64,000 nucleotides of DNA. It comes from Ramlibacter sp. (GTDB lineage Bacteria; Pseudomonadota; Gammaproteobacteria; Burkholderiales; Burkholderiaceae_C). Position numbers and translations under genes: made by a program. A model generated the notes under the pieces. That model made no database searches, was not told the origin of the DNA, and saw nothing but the letters and a program-made list of their open reading frames with translations. Below, one piece after another: positions 1 to 8,836 of this stretch; the stretch's first letter is position 1; each line of letters opens with the position of its first letter. The stretch spans positions 4,340,001 to 4,404,000 of the forward strand of contig JAHBZM010000001.1 of the NCBI GenBank assembly GCA_019635435.1, read 5' to 3'.

Positions 1-192
1 GTCGACACCGCGAGCGACCGCGTGGTCGGCCTGCACATGGTGGGGGCTGACGCCGGCGAGATCGTCCAGGGTTTTGCCGTGGCCATGAAAGCCGGCGCGA
101 CCAAGGCGGTGTTCGACGCCACCGTGGGCATTCACCCCACGGCGGCCGAGGAGTTCGTGACCATGCGCACGCCGGTCAGCGTGCCCGCCTGA
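1..192 (+). CDS. gor: Glutathione-disulfide reductase, C-terminal fragment
   Basis: The reading frame is open from the window edge and ends at TGA 190-192, giving the last 63 residues of a class I pyridine nucleotide-disulfide oxidoreductase. The dimerisation-domain signature is visible: GLHMVGADAGEIVQ followed by HPTAAEE, which carries the catalytic His-Glu pair of glutathione reductases. The enzyme reduces GSSG with NADPH in the cytosol. The redox-active CxxxxC motif and the nucleotide-binding folds lie outside the window, so glutathione reductase is preferred over a related family member only from the C-terminal motif. It converges with the next gene, whose stop codon follows directly. Confidence 0.85.
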   Translation, partial: VDTASDRVVGLHMVGADAGEIVQGFAVAMKAGATKAVFDATVGIHPTAAEEFVTMRTPVSVPA

Positions 193-456
193 TCAGACCA
201 GCACCTCGGCGCCGGGGCGCACGATGGGCGCCTGGTGGGTGTCGTCGGGGGCCAGGTAGACCGTCTTGCGGTCGATCTTGCCGTCCCAGGCCGCGAGTTC
301 GGCGCTGGCGCTGCGGATCACGGCGCGGTCCAGCGGGTGGCATTCGCGGTTGTCCAGCTTCTTGAGTGACTTGGAACGGGCGATGGCCGCCTGCACGCGT
401 TGGGGCTCGACCATCAGGGCAAACGGGTTGGCCGAGGACAGGGTGGCGGTGCTCAT
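193..456 (-). CDS. Small conserved-type hypothetical protein (87 aa)
   Basis: I do not recognise this protein. The start is placed at the internal ATG 456 because an AAGGA sequence lies about 8 nt upstream; the longer frame reaching 594 has no comparable signal. The product begins MSTATLSSANPFALMVEP and contains RSKSLKKLDNRECHPLDRAV. It has no signal peptide and no membrane segment. The gene converges with the glutathione reductase gene and is divergent from the AMP nucleosidase gene, so the 457-608 interval probably holds both promoters. Reality of the gene rests on the RBS, fitting start and typical codon use. Confidence 0.6.
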   Translation of the reverse strand: MSTATLSSANPFALMVEPQRVQAAIARSKSLKKLDNRECHPLDRAVIRSASAELAAWDGKIDRKTVYLAPDDTHQAPIVRPGAEVLV

Positions 457-608
457 GTCGGATTCCTTGCAGAAGTTGTGTTGGCTTGGAGCGACTGTAG
501 GCAGGTGCCCCGGGGGCGCGGAGTCGGTTGACGGCGTTACCGCTTGTAGGCATTTGGCTGACACGGCCACAAACCGCCGCAAAACGTGAGGCATTGCACA
601 ATGTGTGC

Positions 609-2126
609 ATGCCTTACCTCCCGCCCTTCATCGCGCCCAGCCGTTTTTCCGACCCCGCCGCCGCGCTGGCCCAGGTGCGCGCCATCTACCAGCAGCAGAT
701 CGAGCACCTGCGCGATGCCATGCTGCGCTTCGTGGCGGGCGAAACCCTGCCGGGCCATGTGCGGGCCTGCTACCCGTTTGTGCGGATCCACACCGACACC
801 GTGGCCCGCCTCAGCCCCCAGGACGTGGCCCACCTGAGCTATGGCTTCGTGGCCGGCCCGGGCCGCTACGAGACCACGCTGACCCGCCCCGACCTGTACG
901 CCGACTACTACCTGGAGCAGTTCACCCTGCTGCTGCAAAACCATGGCGTGGAGCTTGAAGTGGGCACCAGCACCCAGCCCATCCCCATCCACTTCTCGTT
1001 TGCCGAGAACGACCACATCGAGGGCACGCTGAGCGCCCAGCGCCGCCTGCTGATGCGCGACGTGTTTGACCTGCCCGACCTGACCGCCATGGACGACGGC
1101 ATCGCCAACGGCACCTGGGAGGCCGGCCCGGGCGAAGCCCAGCCGCTGGCGCTGTTCACCGGCGCGCGGGTTGACTACTCCTTGCAGCGGCTGCGCCACT
1201 ACACCGGCACGGCGCCCGAGGGCTTCCAGAACTTCGTGCTGTTCACCAACTACCAGTTCTACATTGACGAGTTCGTGCGCCTGGGCCATGAGGAAATGCG
1301 CAGGCCCGGTAGCGACTACGTGGCCTTCATCGAACCGGGCAATGTGATCACGCGGCGCACGGGCACGCCCGCCAGCGTGCAGGGCGAGCTTGGCGCCTTT
1401 CTGGACAGCACGCACGGCGTGCCGCCACCACGGCTGCCGCAGATGCCGGCCTACCACCTGGTGCGTGAGGACCGCAGCGGCATCACCATGGTCAACATCG
1501 GCGTGGGCCCGGCCAACGCCAAGACCATCACCGACCACATTGCCGTGCTGCGCCCGCATGCCTGGATGATGCTGGGCCACTGCGCCGGCCTGCGCAACAG
1601 CCAGCAGCTGGGCGACTACGTGCTGGCCCACGCCTATGTGCGCGAGGACCATGTGCTGGACGAGGAGCTGCCGCTGTGGGTGCCCATCCCCGCGCTGGCC
1701 GAGATCCAGCTGGCGCTGGAGCAGGCGGTGGAAGACGTGACCCAGGTGCGCGGCGCCGACCTCAAGCGCATCATGCGCACCGGCACCGTGGCCAGCACCG
1801 ACAACCGCAACTGGGAGCTGCTGCCCGGCAACGAGCCGCAGCGCCGCTTCAGCCAGAGCCGCGCCGTGGCGCTGGACATGGAAAGCGCCACCATCGCGGC
1901 CAACGGCTTTCGCTTCCGCGTGCCCTACGGCACCCTGCTGTGCGTGAGCGACAAGCCGCTGCACGGCGAGATCAAGCTGCCCGGCATGGCCAACCACTTC
2001 TACCGCGAGCGCGTGGACCAGCACCTGCGCATCGGCATGCGAGCGATCGAAATCCTGCGCGCCGAGGGGGTTGACCGGCTGCACAGCCGCAAGCTGCGCA
2101 GCTTCAATGAGGTGGCGTTCCAGTAG
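609..2126 (+). CDS. amn: AMP nucleosidase
   Basis: The 505-residue product matches AMP nucleosidase (EC 3.2.2.4), which hydrolyses AMP to adenine and ribose 5-phosphate in purine salvage. The family is about 480-500 residues, so it is full length. The N-terminal AMN domain covers roughly residues 1-190. The C-terminal phosphorylase-type domain contains VNIGVGPANAKTITDH and, near residue 420, LDMESATIAANGF, with the Met-Glu-Ser ribose-binding triplet and the later SDKPLHGEIKLPG. ATG 609 (MPYLPPF) is chosen because the frame's extension to 528 lies in the promoter region shared with the divergent small gene. Confidence 0.93.
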   Translation: MPYLPPFIAPSRFSDPAAALAQVRAIYQQQIEHLRDAMLRFVAGETLPGHVRACYPFVRIHTDTVARLSPQDVAHLSYGFVAGPGRYETTLTRPDLYADYYLEQFTLLLQNHGVELEVGTSTQPIPIHFSFAENDHIEGTLSAQRRLLMRDVFDLPDLTAMDDGIANGTWEAGPGEAQPLALFTGARVDYSLQRLRHYTGTAPEGFQNFVLFTNYQFYIDEFVRLGHEEMRRPGSDYVAFIEPGNVITRRTGTPASVQGELGAFLDSTHGVPPPRLPQMPAYHLVREDRSGITMVNIGVGPANAKTITDHIAVLRPHAWMMLGHCAGLRNSQQLGDYVLAHAYVREDHVLDEELPLWVPIPALAEIQLALEQAVEDVTQVRGADLKRIMRTGTVASTDNRNWELLPGNEPQRRFSQSRAVALDMESATIAANGFRFRVPYGTLLCVSDKPLHGEIKLPGMANHFYRERVDQHLRIGMRAIEILRAEGVDRLHSRKLRSFNEVAFQ

Positions 2127-2197
2127 CGCCGGAGCGCGGCCGCGACGCGAGGCGGCCCATGCCTGTTGAAAACACACAGGCACAGGGGAAAGACATC

Positions 2198-2213
2198 ACA
2201 GCTTTAGAGCTGT
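2198..2213. promoter_or_regulatory. Short perfect inverted repeat upstream of the MACPF gene
   Basis: ACAGCT-TTAG-AGCTGT forms a 6-bp perfect inverted repeat in the 183-bp gap between amn and the MACPF gene, about 100 bp before the MACPF start. It has no T-run, so an operator is as likely as a weak terminator. Only the symmetry is seen; the binding partner is unknown. Confidence 0.3.
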
Positions 2214-2309
2214 CTTGCGCGAGGCCCTCTCGCTAGACTGGACCTCGCCCAGGGCGGTGGGGCGCCCCTTTCAAAGCACCGCCGTGCACCACATCAGGAG
2301 GAAATAACA

Positions 2310-3854
2310 ATGACCGTCAATCGCAAGCTGCCGGGCCTGGAACTCATGGGCCTGAACTACGACGTGACCGAGTACTACGCGGACGCCCGCTCCATCGATC
2401 CGCTCAAGCCGCTGTTCAACCTGGGCCTGTCAACCTACAACCCCGCCACCGACCCGGCGCCCGGCACCATCACCATCGATGGCACGACCTATGGCTTTCC
2501 GTCCAACGTGACGGTGATCCCGCTCAACAATTCGCAGATGATCGAGCAGACCACCCAGTCGGTAACCGATTTCCAGCTGCACCTGAACGTCAATGCGCAG
2601 GCCGGCGGCTGGTATGAAGGCTTTTCGGGCTCGGTGGAAGCCAGCTTTGACGCCACCTACCGCACCAGCACCAGCTTCTATTCGCTGACCCACATGGGCC
2701 TGATCCAGTCCTACAGCGTCACCTTGCCCGAACTGTCCGAGCTGCGCGACAGTTACCTGACGCCCGAGGCCGCCAGCGACATCAACGGCAGCATGAGCCC
2801 GGCCAGCCTGGTGGCCAAGTACGGGGCCTTCTTCCTCAAGGCCGGCATATTTGGCGGCGCGCTCAACTACTCGCAGAGCATCTCGCGCTACTCGGTGGAA
2901 ACGCAGACGGCCGCGGCGGCCAAGGTCAGCGCGAACTACCTGGCCTTCGTCAACGGGTCCATGTCCACCTCGGTGCAGACCGACAACGTGGCCACCACCG
3001 AGCAGAGCAACGGGCACTTTGAGGCCAAGGGCGGCAGCCCCGACCAGCTCCAGCAGGGTTACCAGCCATGGGCCGCGGCCCTGATGCGCGAAGGCGACTT
3101 TGCCCTGGTCAACTTCAACCAGCATTCACTGACCCCGCTGTGGCTGCTGGCCCAGGACCCAGCCCGCCAGAACGCCATTGAAGCCTGTGTGCGCGACATG
3201 CTGTCGTCCACGCCGCCGCAGATGAACACGCTGCAGTGGGACACGCAGAACAAGACCTCCTTCTATGCCAAGGGCAGCAGCAAGGACAACATTGAAAAGC
3301 AGGTCGTCCTCACCGACCCCGCGCAGGTGATCGTCGGCGTGGCCTGCTCCGCCCACAGCGACAATGTGTCGCGCCTGGCGCTGCGCGTGCTCAATCTGAA
3401 CGACAACTCGCTGACCTGGATCACCGACGACAACAGCGTCTACAACCAGTCCAATTACCAGCAGGTCGCCGACATCCCCGCCGCCACCCAGCAGCGCGGC
3501 GTGGCCGTGACGGGCATGGGCTTTACCTGCACCAAGAATGTCGTGTCGGCGATCTGGCTGCACTACCAGATGCTCAACCCCGCCGACAGCAGTGGCAAGC
3601 CCACCTTCCTGGGCAGCGTGGTCAACACCTATTACTGCGGCGACAACGCGCACCAGAAGGCCAAGCCGGAGGCCAACTTCACACCCGACGCCGGCGCGGG
3701 CAAGCCGATCACGGGTGTGGGCCTGCGCATCAAGAGCGACAACTTCGCCACGATGAAGCTCTGGCAGGCCCCGCTGCTGAGCAAGGCCGAGAGCGCCACC
3801 ACCGTGGTGGCGGCGGTCGAGCACGCCCAAGTGAAGGAGCCGCTGACGGTCTGA
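2310..3854 (+). CDS. MACPF (perforin-like) domain protein
   Basis: The 514-residue protein carries the MACPF signature Y-G-x-x-F/Y-x6-G-G at Y171-G183 (YGAFFLKAGIFGG; the usual T-H is A-F here). Its N-terminus (MGLNYDVTEYYAD, then PLKPLFNLG) fits the start of MACPF domains. MACPF proteins assemble beta-barrel pores in target membranes; whether this one lyses anything is unknown. No signal peptide or lipobox is seen, so export would need lysis or another route. Residues about 338-488 hold three similar strand-turn-strand units (VIVGVACSAHSDNVSRLALRV; VAVTGMGFTCTKNVVSAIWL; ITGVGLRIKSDNFATMKLW), suggesting a beta-prism-like targeting domain as in Photorhabdus Plu-MACPF. A strong AGGAGG lies 8 nt before ATG 2310. 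It is monocistronic. Confidence 0.78.
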   Translation: MTVNRKLPGLELMGLNYDVTEYYADARSIDPLKPLFNLGLSTYNPATDPAPGTITIDGTTYGFPSNVTVIPLNNSQMIEQTTQSVTDFQLHLNVNAQAGGWYEGFSGSVEASFDATYRTSTSFYSLTHMGLIQSYSVTLPELSELRDSYLTPEAASDINGSMSPASLVAKYGAFFLKAGIFGGALNYSQSISRYSVETQTAAAAKVSANYLAFVNGSMSTSVQTDNVATTEQSNGHFEAKGGSPDQLQQGYQPWAAALMREGDFALVNFNQHSLTPLWLLAQDPARQNAIEACVRDMLSSTPPQMNTLQWDTQNKTSFYAKGSSKDNIEKQVVLTDPAQVIVGVACSAHSDNVSRLALRVLNLNDNSLTWITDDNSVYNQSNYQQVADIPAATQQRGVAVTGMGFTCTKNVVSAIWLHYQMLNPADSSGKPTFLGSVVNTYYCGDNAHQKAKPEANFTPDAGAGKPITGVGLRIKSDNFATMKLWQAPLLSKAESATTVVAAVEHAQVKEPLTV

Positions 3855-3870
3855 CCCTGCACCACACGGT

Positions 3871-3942
3871 TTGCTACATTTTTTGTAGCGAACCGTGGCC
3901 GCCAATCAAGGACTACAGCCCGATCTGGCTTGTCAACCTGGT
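3871..3942 (+). repeat. Hairpin repeat, copy A
   Basis: Copy A of a six-member degenerate family: stem TTGCTAC / GTAGC, then GTGGCC, AAGGACT and a C/T-rich tail. It fills the gap between the convergent MACPF and purT genes and ends where the purT stop codon lies. The stem could serve as a bidirectional terminator. Confidence 0.6.
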
Positions 3943-3943
3943 T

Positions 3944-5170
3944 TCAGGCCGCGCGCGGGCGCACCTTGCCGGCGGCGAGCTTGGCGCTTTGCCTCGCCTT
4001 CTGCACGTCCGCGTCGTGCGCCAGCGCCACGCCCATGCGCCGCTTCACAAAGCTCTCGGGCTTGCCGAACAGGCGCAGCTCGGTGTTGGGCACGGCCAGT
4101 GCTTCGTCCACGCCGTCAAACACAATGCCTTGCGCTTCCACGCCGCCGTAGATCACGGCGCTCGCGCCCGGGCTCTTGAGCGCGGTGCTCACGGGCAGGC
4201 CCAGGATGGCGCGGGCATGCAGCTCGAACTCGTTTTGCCACTGGGTGATCATGGTCACCATGCCGGTGTCGTGCGGGCGCGGGCTGACCTCGCTGAACCA
4301 CACGTCCTCGCCCTTCACGAACAGCTCCACGCCAAACAGGCCCAGCCCGCTGGACTGGCCATCCAGGCCCTGGCCCAGGTCGTCGGTCACGGCCTTGGCA
4401 ATGGCCTGCGCCTTGTCCAGCGCGGCCGGGTGCATGGGGTGCGGCTGCCAGCTTTCCACATAGTCACCGCTGACCTGGATATGGCCGATGGGCGCGCAGA
4501 AATGGGTTTCAACCTGGCCCGTTGCACCTCTGGCGCGCACGGTCAGCAGCGTGATCTCGTAGTCAAAGTCGATGAAGCCCTCGACGATCACGCGGCCGTG
4601 GCTCACGCGGCCGCCGGCCATGGCGTAATCCCAGGCTTTTTGCACATCGGCCGGGCCGTCGATCTTGCTCTGGCCCTTGCCGCTGCTGCTCATCACGGGC
4701 TTGACGATGCAGGGGTAGCCGATGCCGGCGTCAATCGCCTGCTGCAGTTCCGCCAGCGAATCGCAGAACTTGTACGGGCTGGTGGGCAGGTTGAGCGTCT
4801 CGGCCGCCAGGCGGCGGATGCCTTCGCGGTCCATGGTCAGGCGCGCGGCGCGGGCCGTGGGAATCACGCGCACCGTGCCCGCGGCCTCCAGCTCCTGCAG
4901 CATGGGCGTGGCAATGGCCTCGATCTCGGGCACCACCAGGTGCGGGCGCTCGGCCTCGATCAGGGCCTTGAGCTGGGCCGGGTCGCTCATGGTGATGGTG
5001 CGTGCGTGGTGCGCTACCTGCTGGCCGGGCGCGTTCTCGTAGCGATCCACCGCAATCGTTTCCACGCCCAGGCGTTGCAGCGCAATCAGCACTTCCTTGC
5101 CCAGCTCGCCGCTGCCCAGCAGCATGACCTTGGTGGCGTGGGGGGACAGGGGGGTTCCGAGGGTGGTCAT
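3944..5170 (-). CDS. purT: Formate-dependent phosphoribosylglycinamide formyltransferase
   Basis: The 408-residue ATP-grasp protein matches PurT, which converts GAR, formate and ATP to formyl-GAR in purine synthesis (E. coli PurT is 392 aa). Visible are the N-terminal fold (VMLLGSGELGKEV, residues 15-27), VVPEIEAIAT, the ATP-grasp segment (CIVKPVMSSSGKGQS) and the metal-binding end (FSEVSPRPHDTGMVT). Its ATG overlaps the stop of the upstream psd gene by 4 bp, so both are probably translated from one minus-strand mRNA. The final residues RPRAA end next to repeat copy A. Confidence 0.95.
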   Translation of the reverse strand: MTTLGTPLSPHATKVMLLGSGELGKEVLIALQRLGVETIAVDRYENAPGQQVAHHARTITMSDPAQLKALIEAERPHLVVPEIEAIATPMLQELEAAGTVRVIPTARAARLTMDREGIRRLAAETLNLPTSPYKFCDSLAELQQAIDAGIGYPCIVKPVMSSSGKGQSKIDGPADVQKAWDYAMAGGRVSHGRVIVEGFIDFDYEITLLTVRARGATGQVETHFCAPIGHIQVSGDYVESWQPHPMHPAALDKAQAIAKAVTDDLGQGLDGQSSGLGLFGVELFVKGEDVWFSEVSPRPHDTGMVTMITQWQNEFELHARAILGLPVSTALKSPGASAVIYGGVEAQGIVFDGVDEALAVPNTELRLFGKPESFVKRRMGVALAHDADVQKARQSAKLAAGKVRPRAA

Positions 5171-6024
5171 GGATGGTTCACTTTCAGGTCGGCCATGGCT
5201 TCTCCCAGGCGGACCGGTCGGGCGGCGGCCCAGTCGGGGTTGAATTCAAGCGTATTCTGGGGCCACAGCATCACCACGGTGGAGCCCAGCAGGAAGCGGC
5301 CCATCTCATCACCCTTTTTCAGCGTGATGTTCTGGTCGCCATAGCGCCATTCGCGCACGGTGCCGGGGCGTGGCGGATTGACCTGGCCATGCCACACCGT
5401 GGCCATGCTGCCGACGATGGTGGCGCCCACCAGCACATTCACGAACGGGCCGTGGGCCGTGTCGAACACGCAGACCACGCGCTCGTTGCGCGCAAACAGG
5501 CCCGGCACGCCGCGCGCCGTGACCGGGTTGACCGAGAACAGGTCGCCCGGCACGTGGATCATGCGCACCAGCCGCCCGTCGCAGGGCATGTGGATGCGGT
5601 GGTAGTCGCGCGGGCTCAGGTAAATGGTGGCAAAGGCGCCGTTGTCAAACTGCGCGGCCAGGGCCGCGTCACCCCCCAGCAACGCGCGGGTGCTGTAGTG
5701 GTGGCCCTTGGCCTGGAAGATCTGGTCGCGCTCAATGGCACCCAGCTGGCTGATGGCACCGTCCACCGGGCAGACCCAGTCCGCCCGGGCGAGCGGGCGG
5801 GCGTCGCAGCGCAGGGGCCGCGTGAAGAACTCGTTGAAGCTCGCGTAGCTTTCAATGCGCGGGTTGGCGGCCTCGGCCATGTCCACGTTGTAGCGGGCCA
5901 CAAAGCGGCGAATGATGGCGTGCGTGAGCCCGCCCATGCGCGCGCCGGCCACCATGCCCGCAAAAACAGTGAGCGCCCGCTTGGGCAAAAGGTATTGCGG
6001 CGCAACGGCCAGACGGTCAGACAC
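5167..6024 (-). CDS. psd: Phosphatidylserine decarboxylase proenzyme
   Basis: The protein converts phosphatidylserine to phosphatidylethanolamine at the inner membrane. The autocleavage motif LGST, where the serine becomes the pyruvoyl group, is present near the C-terminus (GRFLLGSTVVMLW), as are YLSPRDYHRIHMP and the DGAISQ segment. GTG 6024 is taken as start because it gives a 285-residue protein with the family's usual beginning (SDRLAVAPQYLLPKRALTVF); the open frame to 6192 runs into the divergent promoter and codes for low-complexity residues. It overlaps purT by 4 bp. Confidence 0.93.
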   Translation of the reverse strand: MSDRLAVAPQYLLPKRALTVFAGMVAGARMGGLTHAIIRRFVARYNVDMAEAANPRIESYASFNEFFTRPLRCDARPLARADWVCPVDGAISQLGAIERDQIFQAKGHHYSTRALLGGDAALAAQFDNGAFATIYLSPRDYHRIHMPCDGRLVRMIHVPGDLFSVNPVTARGVPGLFARNERVVCVFDTAHGPFVNVLVGATIVGSMATVWHGQVNPPRPGTVREWRYGDQNITLKKGDEMGRFLLGSTVVMLWPQNTLEFNPDWAAARPVRLGEAMADLKVNHP

Positions 6025-6110
6025 TTGGGTGGCTTTCGTGGTGAATCCAAAAATTTTAGCCGCGTGCCCTGCCCCCGGCGCTGCCCGGGCGCTGCGACAC
6101 AATAGCGCCC

Positions 6111-6611
6111 ATGCCCGCGCCCGCCCGCCCCCGCCTGCCGCCTGACCTGCTGGCCATGATGGCGCGCGGGGTCTCGGTGATCGTGGGTTCACGCGACCAG
6201 GCCAACCGGCCCAGCATCATGCGCGCGGTGGGCAGCGACGTGGCGGCCGACGGCGAGCGCATCACGGTCTACCTGTCTCGCCGCCAGTCGCGCCAGCTGC
6301 TGCAGGACCTGGCGGCCACCGGCGAAGTGGCCGTGGTGTTCAGCGAGCCCGCCACCCACCGCTCCGTGCAGGTCAAGGCCCGCCAGGCCAGCCTGCGCCA
6401 CGCGCAGGCCAGCGACGTGCCGGTGCTGGCACGCTACCTGAGTTCGATGGAGCACGAGGTCCAGCGGGTGGGCTATGCCCCGCCGGTGACCCGCGCCATG
6501 CTCGCGCACCAGCTCGAGGACGTGGTGGCGGTGAGCTTCCAGCCCGAGCAGGCCTTCGACCAGACGCCCGGGCCGCAGGCCGGCACGGCCTTCAGCGAGG
6601 GCACCGCGTGA
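6111..6611 (+). CDS. PPOX-fold FMN-binding family protein
   Basis: The 166-residue protein resembles the pyridoxamine 5'-phosphate oxidase-like split-barrel family: RGVSVIVGSRDQANRPSI, ITVYLSRRQSRQLLQDL and VAVVFSEPATHRSVQVKA follow the beta-strand pattern of flavin or haem-binding split barrels. The substrate is unknown. It is divergent from psd (86-bp gap) and its TGA overlaps the GTG of the next, larger PPOX gene by 4 bp, so the two are probably co-translated and may form one complex or sensing unit. Confidence 0.7.
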   Translation: MPAPARPRLPPDLLAMMARGVSVIVGSRDQANRPSIMRAVGSDVAADGERITVYLSRRQSRQLLQDLAATGEVAVVFSEPATHRSVQVKARQASLRHAQASDVPVLARYLSSMEHEVQRVGYAPPVTRAMLAHQLEDVVAVSFQPEQAFDQTPGPQAGTAFSEGTA

Positions 6612-7957
6612 GCGCGCAGCCCGCCGTGGCGCTGGACGCGATCCGGCCCTGCTTCGAGGGCGCCATCCCCTCGATCATGGCCACCTGCAGCGCCGACGGC
6701 ACACCCAACGTGGCCTACATCTCCCAGGTCTATTACGTGGACGGGCGCCACGTGGCGCTGTCGTTCCAGTTCTTCAACAAGACCCGCGCCAACATCCTGG
6801 CCAACCCGCATGCCACCGTGCTGCTGCTGCACCCGGTGACGGCCGAATTCTTCCGCCTGCAGATCCGCTACCTGCGCACCGAAACGCAGGGTCCGCTGTT
6901 TGAAGGCATGAAGGCGCAGCTCGCGGGCATTGCCTCGCACACCGGCATGGCCGGCGTGTTCCGGCTGCTGGGCTCGGATGTGTACGAGGTCACCGCGGTC
7001 GAGGCCGTGGAAGGCAGCCCCCTGCCCCCGGCCCCGCCACGCACGGGGCTGCTGGGCGCCGTGCGCCGCGGCAGCGAGCAGCTCGCGCGCTGCACCACGC
7101 TGGAAGAGCTGCTGAACGCCGCGCTCGCGGCCATGACGGACTTCATGGGCATGCGGCACGCCATGGTGCTGCTGCTGGACGCTGGCACCCAGCGCCTGTA
7201 CACCGTGGCCAGCAGCGGCTACGCCACCTCGGGCGTGGGGTCCGAGATCGAGATGGGCATGGGCGTGATCGGCGTGGCGGCGCGCGAGCGCACGCCGGTG
7301 CGCATCGGCCACATGAACAGCGCCTACCTGTACAGCAGCGCCATGCGCCACAGCCTGCAGGCCAATGTGCCCGATCTGGCGCCCGCCACCGACATTCCCT
7401 ACCCCGGCCTGCCCGAGCCGCACAGCCAGCTCGCGGTGCCGGTGCTGTCGGCCGGGCGCCTGCTGGGCGTGCTGTTTGCCGAGAGCCCCAGGGACCTGCA
7501 GTTCAGCTACGAGGACGAGGACATGCTGGTCAGCCTGGCCGGTCACCTGGGCGCCGCGATGGACCTGATGCAGGCCACCACCGAGGTTGCCGAGCCCGCC
7601 GCGCCGGCACCCGCGCCGGCCCAGGCCACGGCCGGTGCCGCGTTGCAGGTGCGGCACTTCGCGGTCAATGACAGCGTGTTCGTCAACGGCACCTACCTGA
7701 TCAAGGGCGTGGCCGGCGCCATCATCTGGAAGCTGCTCAACGACTGGCGCGACCAGGGCCGCACCGAGTTCAGCAACCGCGAGCTGCGGCTGGACGCCTC
7801 CATCGGCCTGCCCGACATCACCGACAACCTGGAGGCGCGGCTGGTGCTGCTGCAGCGCCGCCTCAAGGAACACGGCCCCCACATCCGGCTTGAAAAAACC
7901 GGCCGCGGACGCTTCCGCCTGGTGGTGCAGCGGCCCGTGGAGCTGGTGCCGGCCTAA
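6608..7957 (+). CDS. PPOX-GAF-winged-helix fusion, putative redox/ligand sensor
   Basis: Three parts are visible in 449 residues. Residues about 10-140 are a PPOX split barrel (IPSIMATCSADGTPNVAYIS; TRANILANPHATVLL). Residues about 160-325 are a GAF domain (TLEELLNAALAAMTDFMGMR ... SQLAVPVLSAGRLLGVLF). An Ala-Pro linker leads to residues about 350-449, resembling an OmpR-type winged helix (FSNRELRLDASIGLP ... LVLLQRRLKEHGPHIRLEK), so DNA or protein binding is possible. It starts at GTG 6608, overlapping the small PPOX gene, and converges with the hemerythrin-like gene with a 4-bp overlap of stops. The ligand is inferred to be flavin or a small redox signal, not shown. Confidence 0.7.
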   Translation: MSAQPAVALDAIRPCFEGAIPSIMATCSADGTPNVAYISQVYYVDGRHVALSFQFFNKTRANILANPHATVLLLHPVTAEFFRLQIRYLRTETQGPLFEGMKAQLAGIASHTGMAGVFRLLGSDVYEVTAVEAVEGSPLPPAPPRTGLLGAVRRGSEQLARCTTLEELLNAALAAMTDFMGMRHAMVLLLDAGTQRLYTVASSGYATSGVGSEIEMGMGVIGVAARERTPVRIGHMNSAYLYSSAMRHSLQANVPDLAPATDIPYPGLPEPHSQLAVPVLSAGRLLGVLFAESPRDLQFSYEDEDMLVSLAGHLGAAMDLMQATTEVAEPAAPAPAPAQATAGAALQVRHFAVNDSVFVNGTYLIKGVAGAIIWKLLNDWRDQGRTEFSNRELRLDASIGLPDITDNLEARLVLLQRRLKEHGPHIRLEKTGRGRFRLVVQRPVELVPA

Positions 7958-8688
7958 ACCGCCGCCAGGCCGGGCACGGGCGGCAGGCCCAGGCTGCGCG
8001 CCAGCTTGGCCCACTCGCGGTCGGTCAGGTGCGGGCGCACCGTGTCCAGCACCGCGGCAAAGGCCGGGGCCGGCGCATGGGCCTGCATGTCAGCCAGCAT
8101 GGCGGTGCGCTCGGCCGGGCTCATGAAGGGCACCAGCCAGCGCACCGTGTACATCATCTCGGCCGGCGGGATGGAGGCCACCAGCGCGTTGTGGATGTCC
8201 GTCAGTTCGGCGTCGGTGTAGCGGGCCCACAGCACGGCGTTGTGCGCGGTTTCTTCCACATGCATGTGGTGGAAGTTGTCGGCGATGAACAGCGAGAGCG
8301 AGCGGTACAGCGCCAACGCCAGGGCGGCGCGCTGCGCCGGCGCGGCGCCCAGCAGTGTGGTGGCGGCCTCGGCCAGCGCGCGGATGTGCTCGCCGTGCTC
8401 TTCATGCTCGTGGGCGATCACGCTGCTGGCGCCCGGAGCGCGAGCTTCGATGGCGGTGTGCACGAATTCGTTTTCGTGGCGCAGGTGCGAGGCGCAGAAG
8501 TCCAGCAGCTCCAGCACGCGCTGGGTGGTCTGCGCCAGCTCGAGCTCGTCGTCCGGGTCCATGCGGCCAACGGCCAGCAGGGTGTCGGCCATCAGCGCGC
8601 GAATGGCCTTGTGGATGCCGGCGTACAGGTCCAGGCGCGGTGCCTGGGCGGCAGCCAGCTGCTGCAGTTCCTTGGGATCGATGTTCAT
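7954..8688 (-). CDS. Hemerythrin-like HHE domain protein
   Basis: The 244-residue helical protein has the spaced His/Glu ligands expected of an HHE/hemerythrin-like di-iron bundle: IHKAIR, SHLRHENEFVHTAIE, EHEEHGEHI and NFHHMHVEETAHN. Such proteins bind oxygen or NO or handle iron. ATG 8688 (MNIDPKELQQL) is preferred to an upstream ATG in the same frame because a purine-rich GGAAAG lies 12-15 nt before it. It is convergent with the PPOX-GAF sensor gene, and its promoter must lie in 8689-8836 after the GMC oxidoreductase stop. Confidence 0.75.
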   Translation of the reverse strand: MNIDPKELQQLAAAQAPRLDLYAGIHKAIRALMADTLLAVGRMDPDDELELAQTTQRVLELLDFCASHLRHENEFVHTAIEARAPGASSVIAHEHEEHGEHIRALAEAATTLLGAAPAQRAALALALYRSLSLFIADNFHHMHVEETAHNAVLWARYTDAELTDIHNALVASIPPAEMMYTVRWLVPFMSPAERTAMLADMQAHAPAPAFAAVLDTVRPHLTDREWAKLARSLGLPPVPGLAAV

Positions 8689-8836
8689 GCTTGTTTTCTT
8701 TCCAGGTGGGATGGCGGGCACACCGTGTGCCACAAGCCATGGAAAGAAGTCTCGAAGAATCAGCGAGCCCGCGCCGCTAAGAATTGCTTAAACAATTCCT
8801 AAAGAATCCTTAAATTCTTGCGCGCTGTGAACTGCG

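Noticed and set aside
457..594. Extension of the small minus-strand protein to 133 residues
   Set aside because: No RBS for the far start, whereas AAGGA precedes ATG 456.
537..2183. 548-codon antisense frame across amn
   Set aside because: Composed of His/Ala/Gly-rich residues typical of GC-rich antisense frames; amn on the plus strand has clear family motifs.
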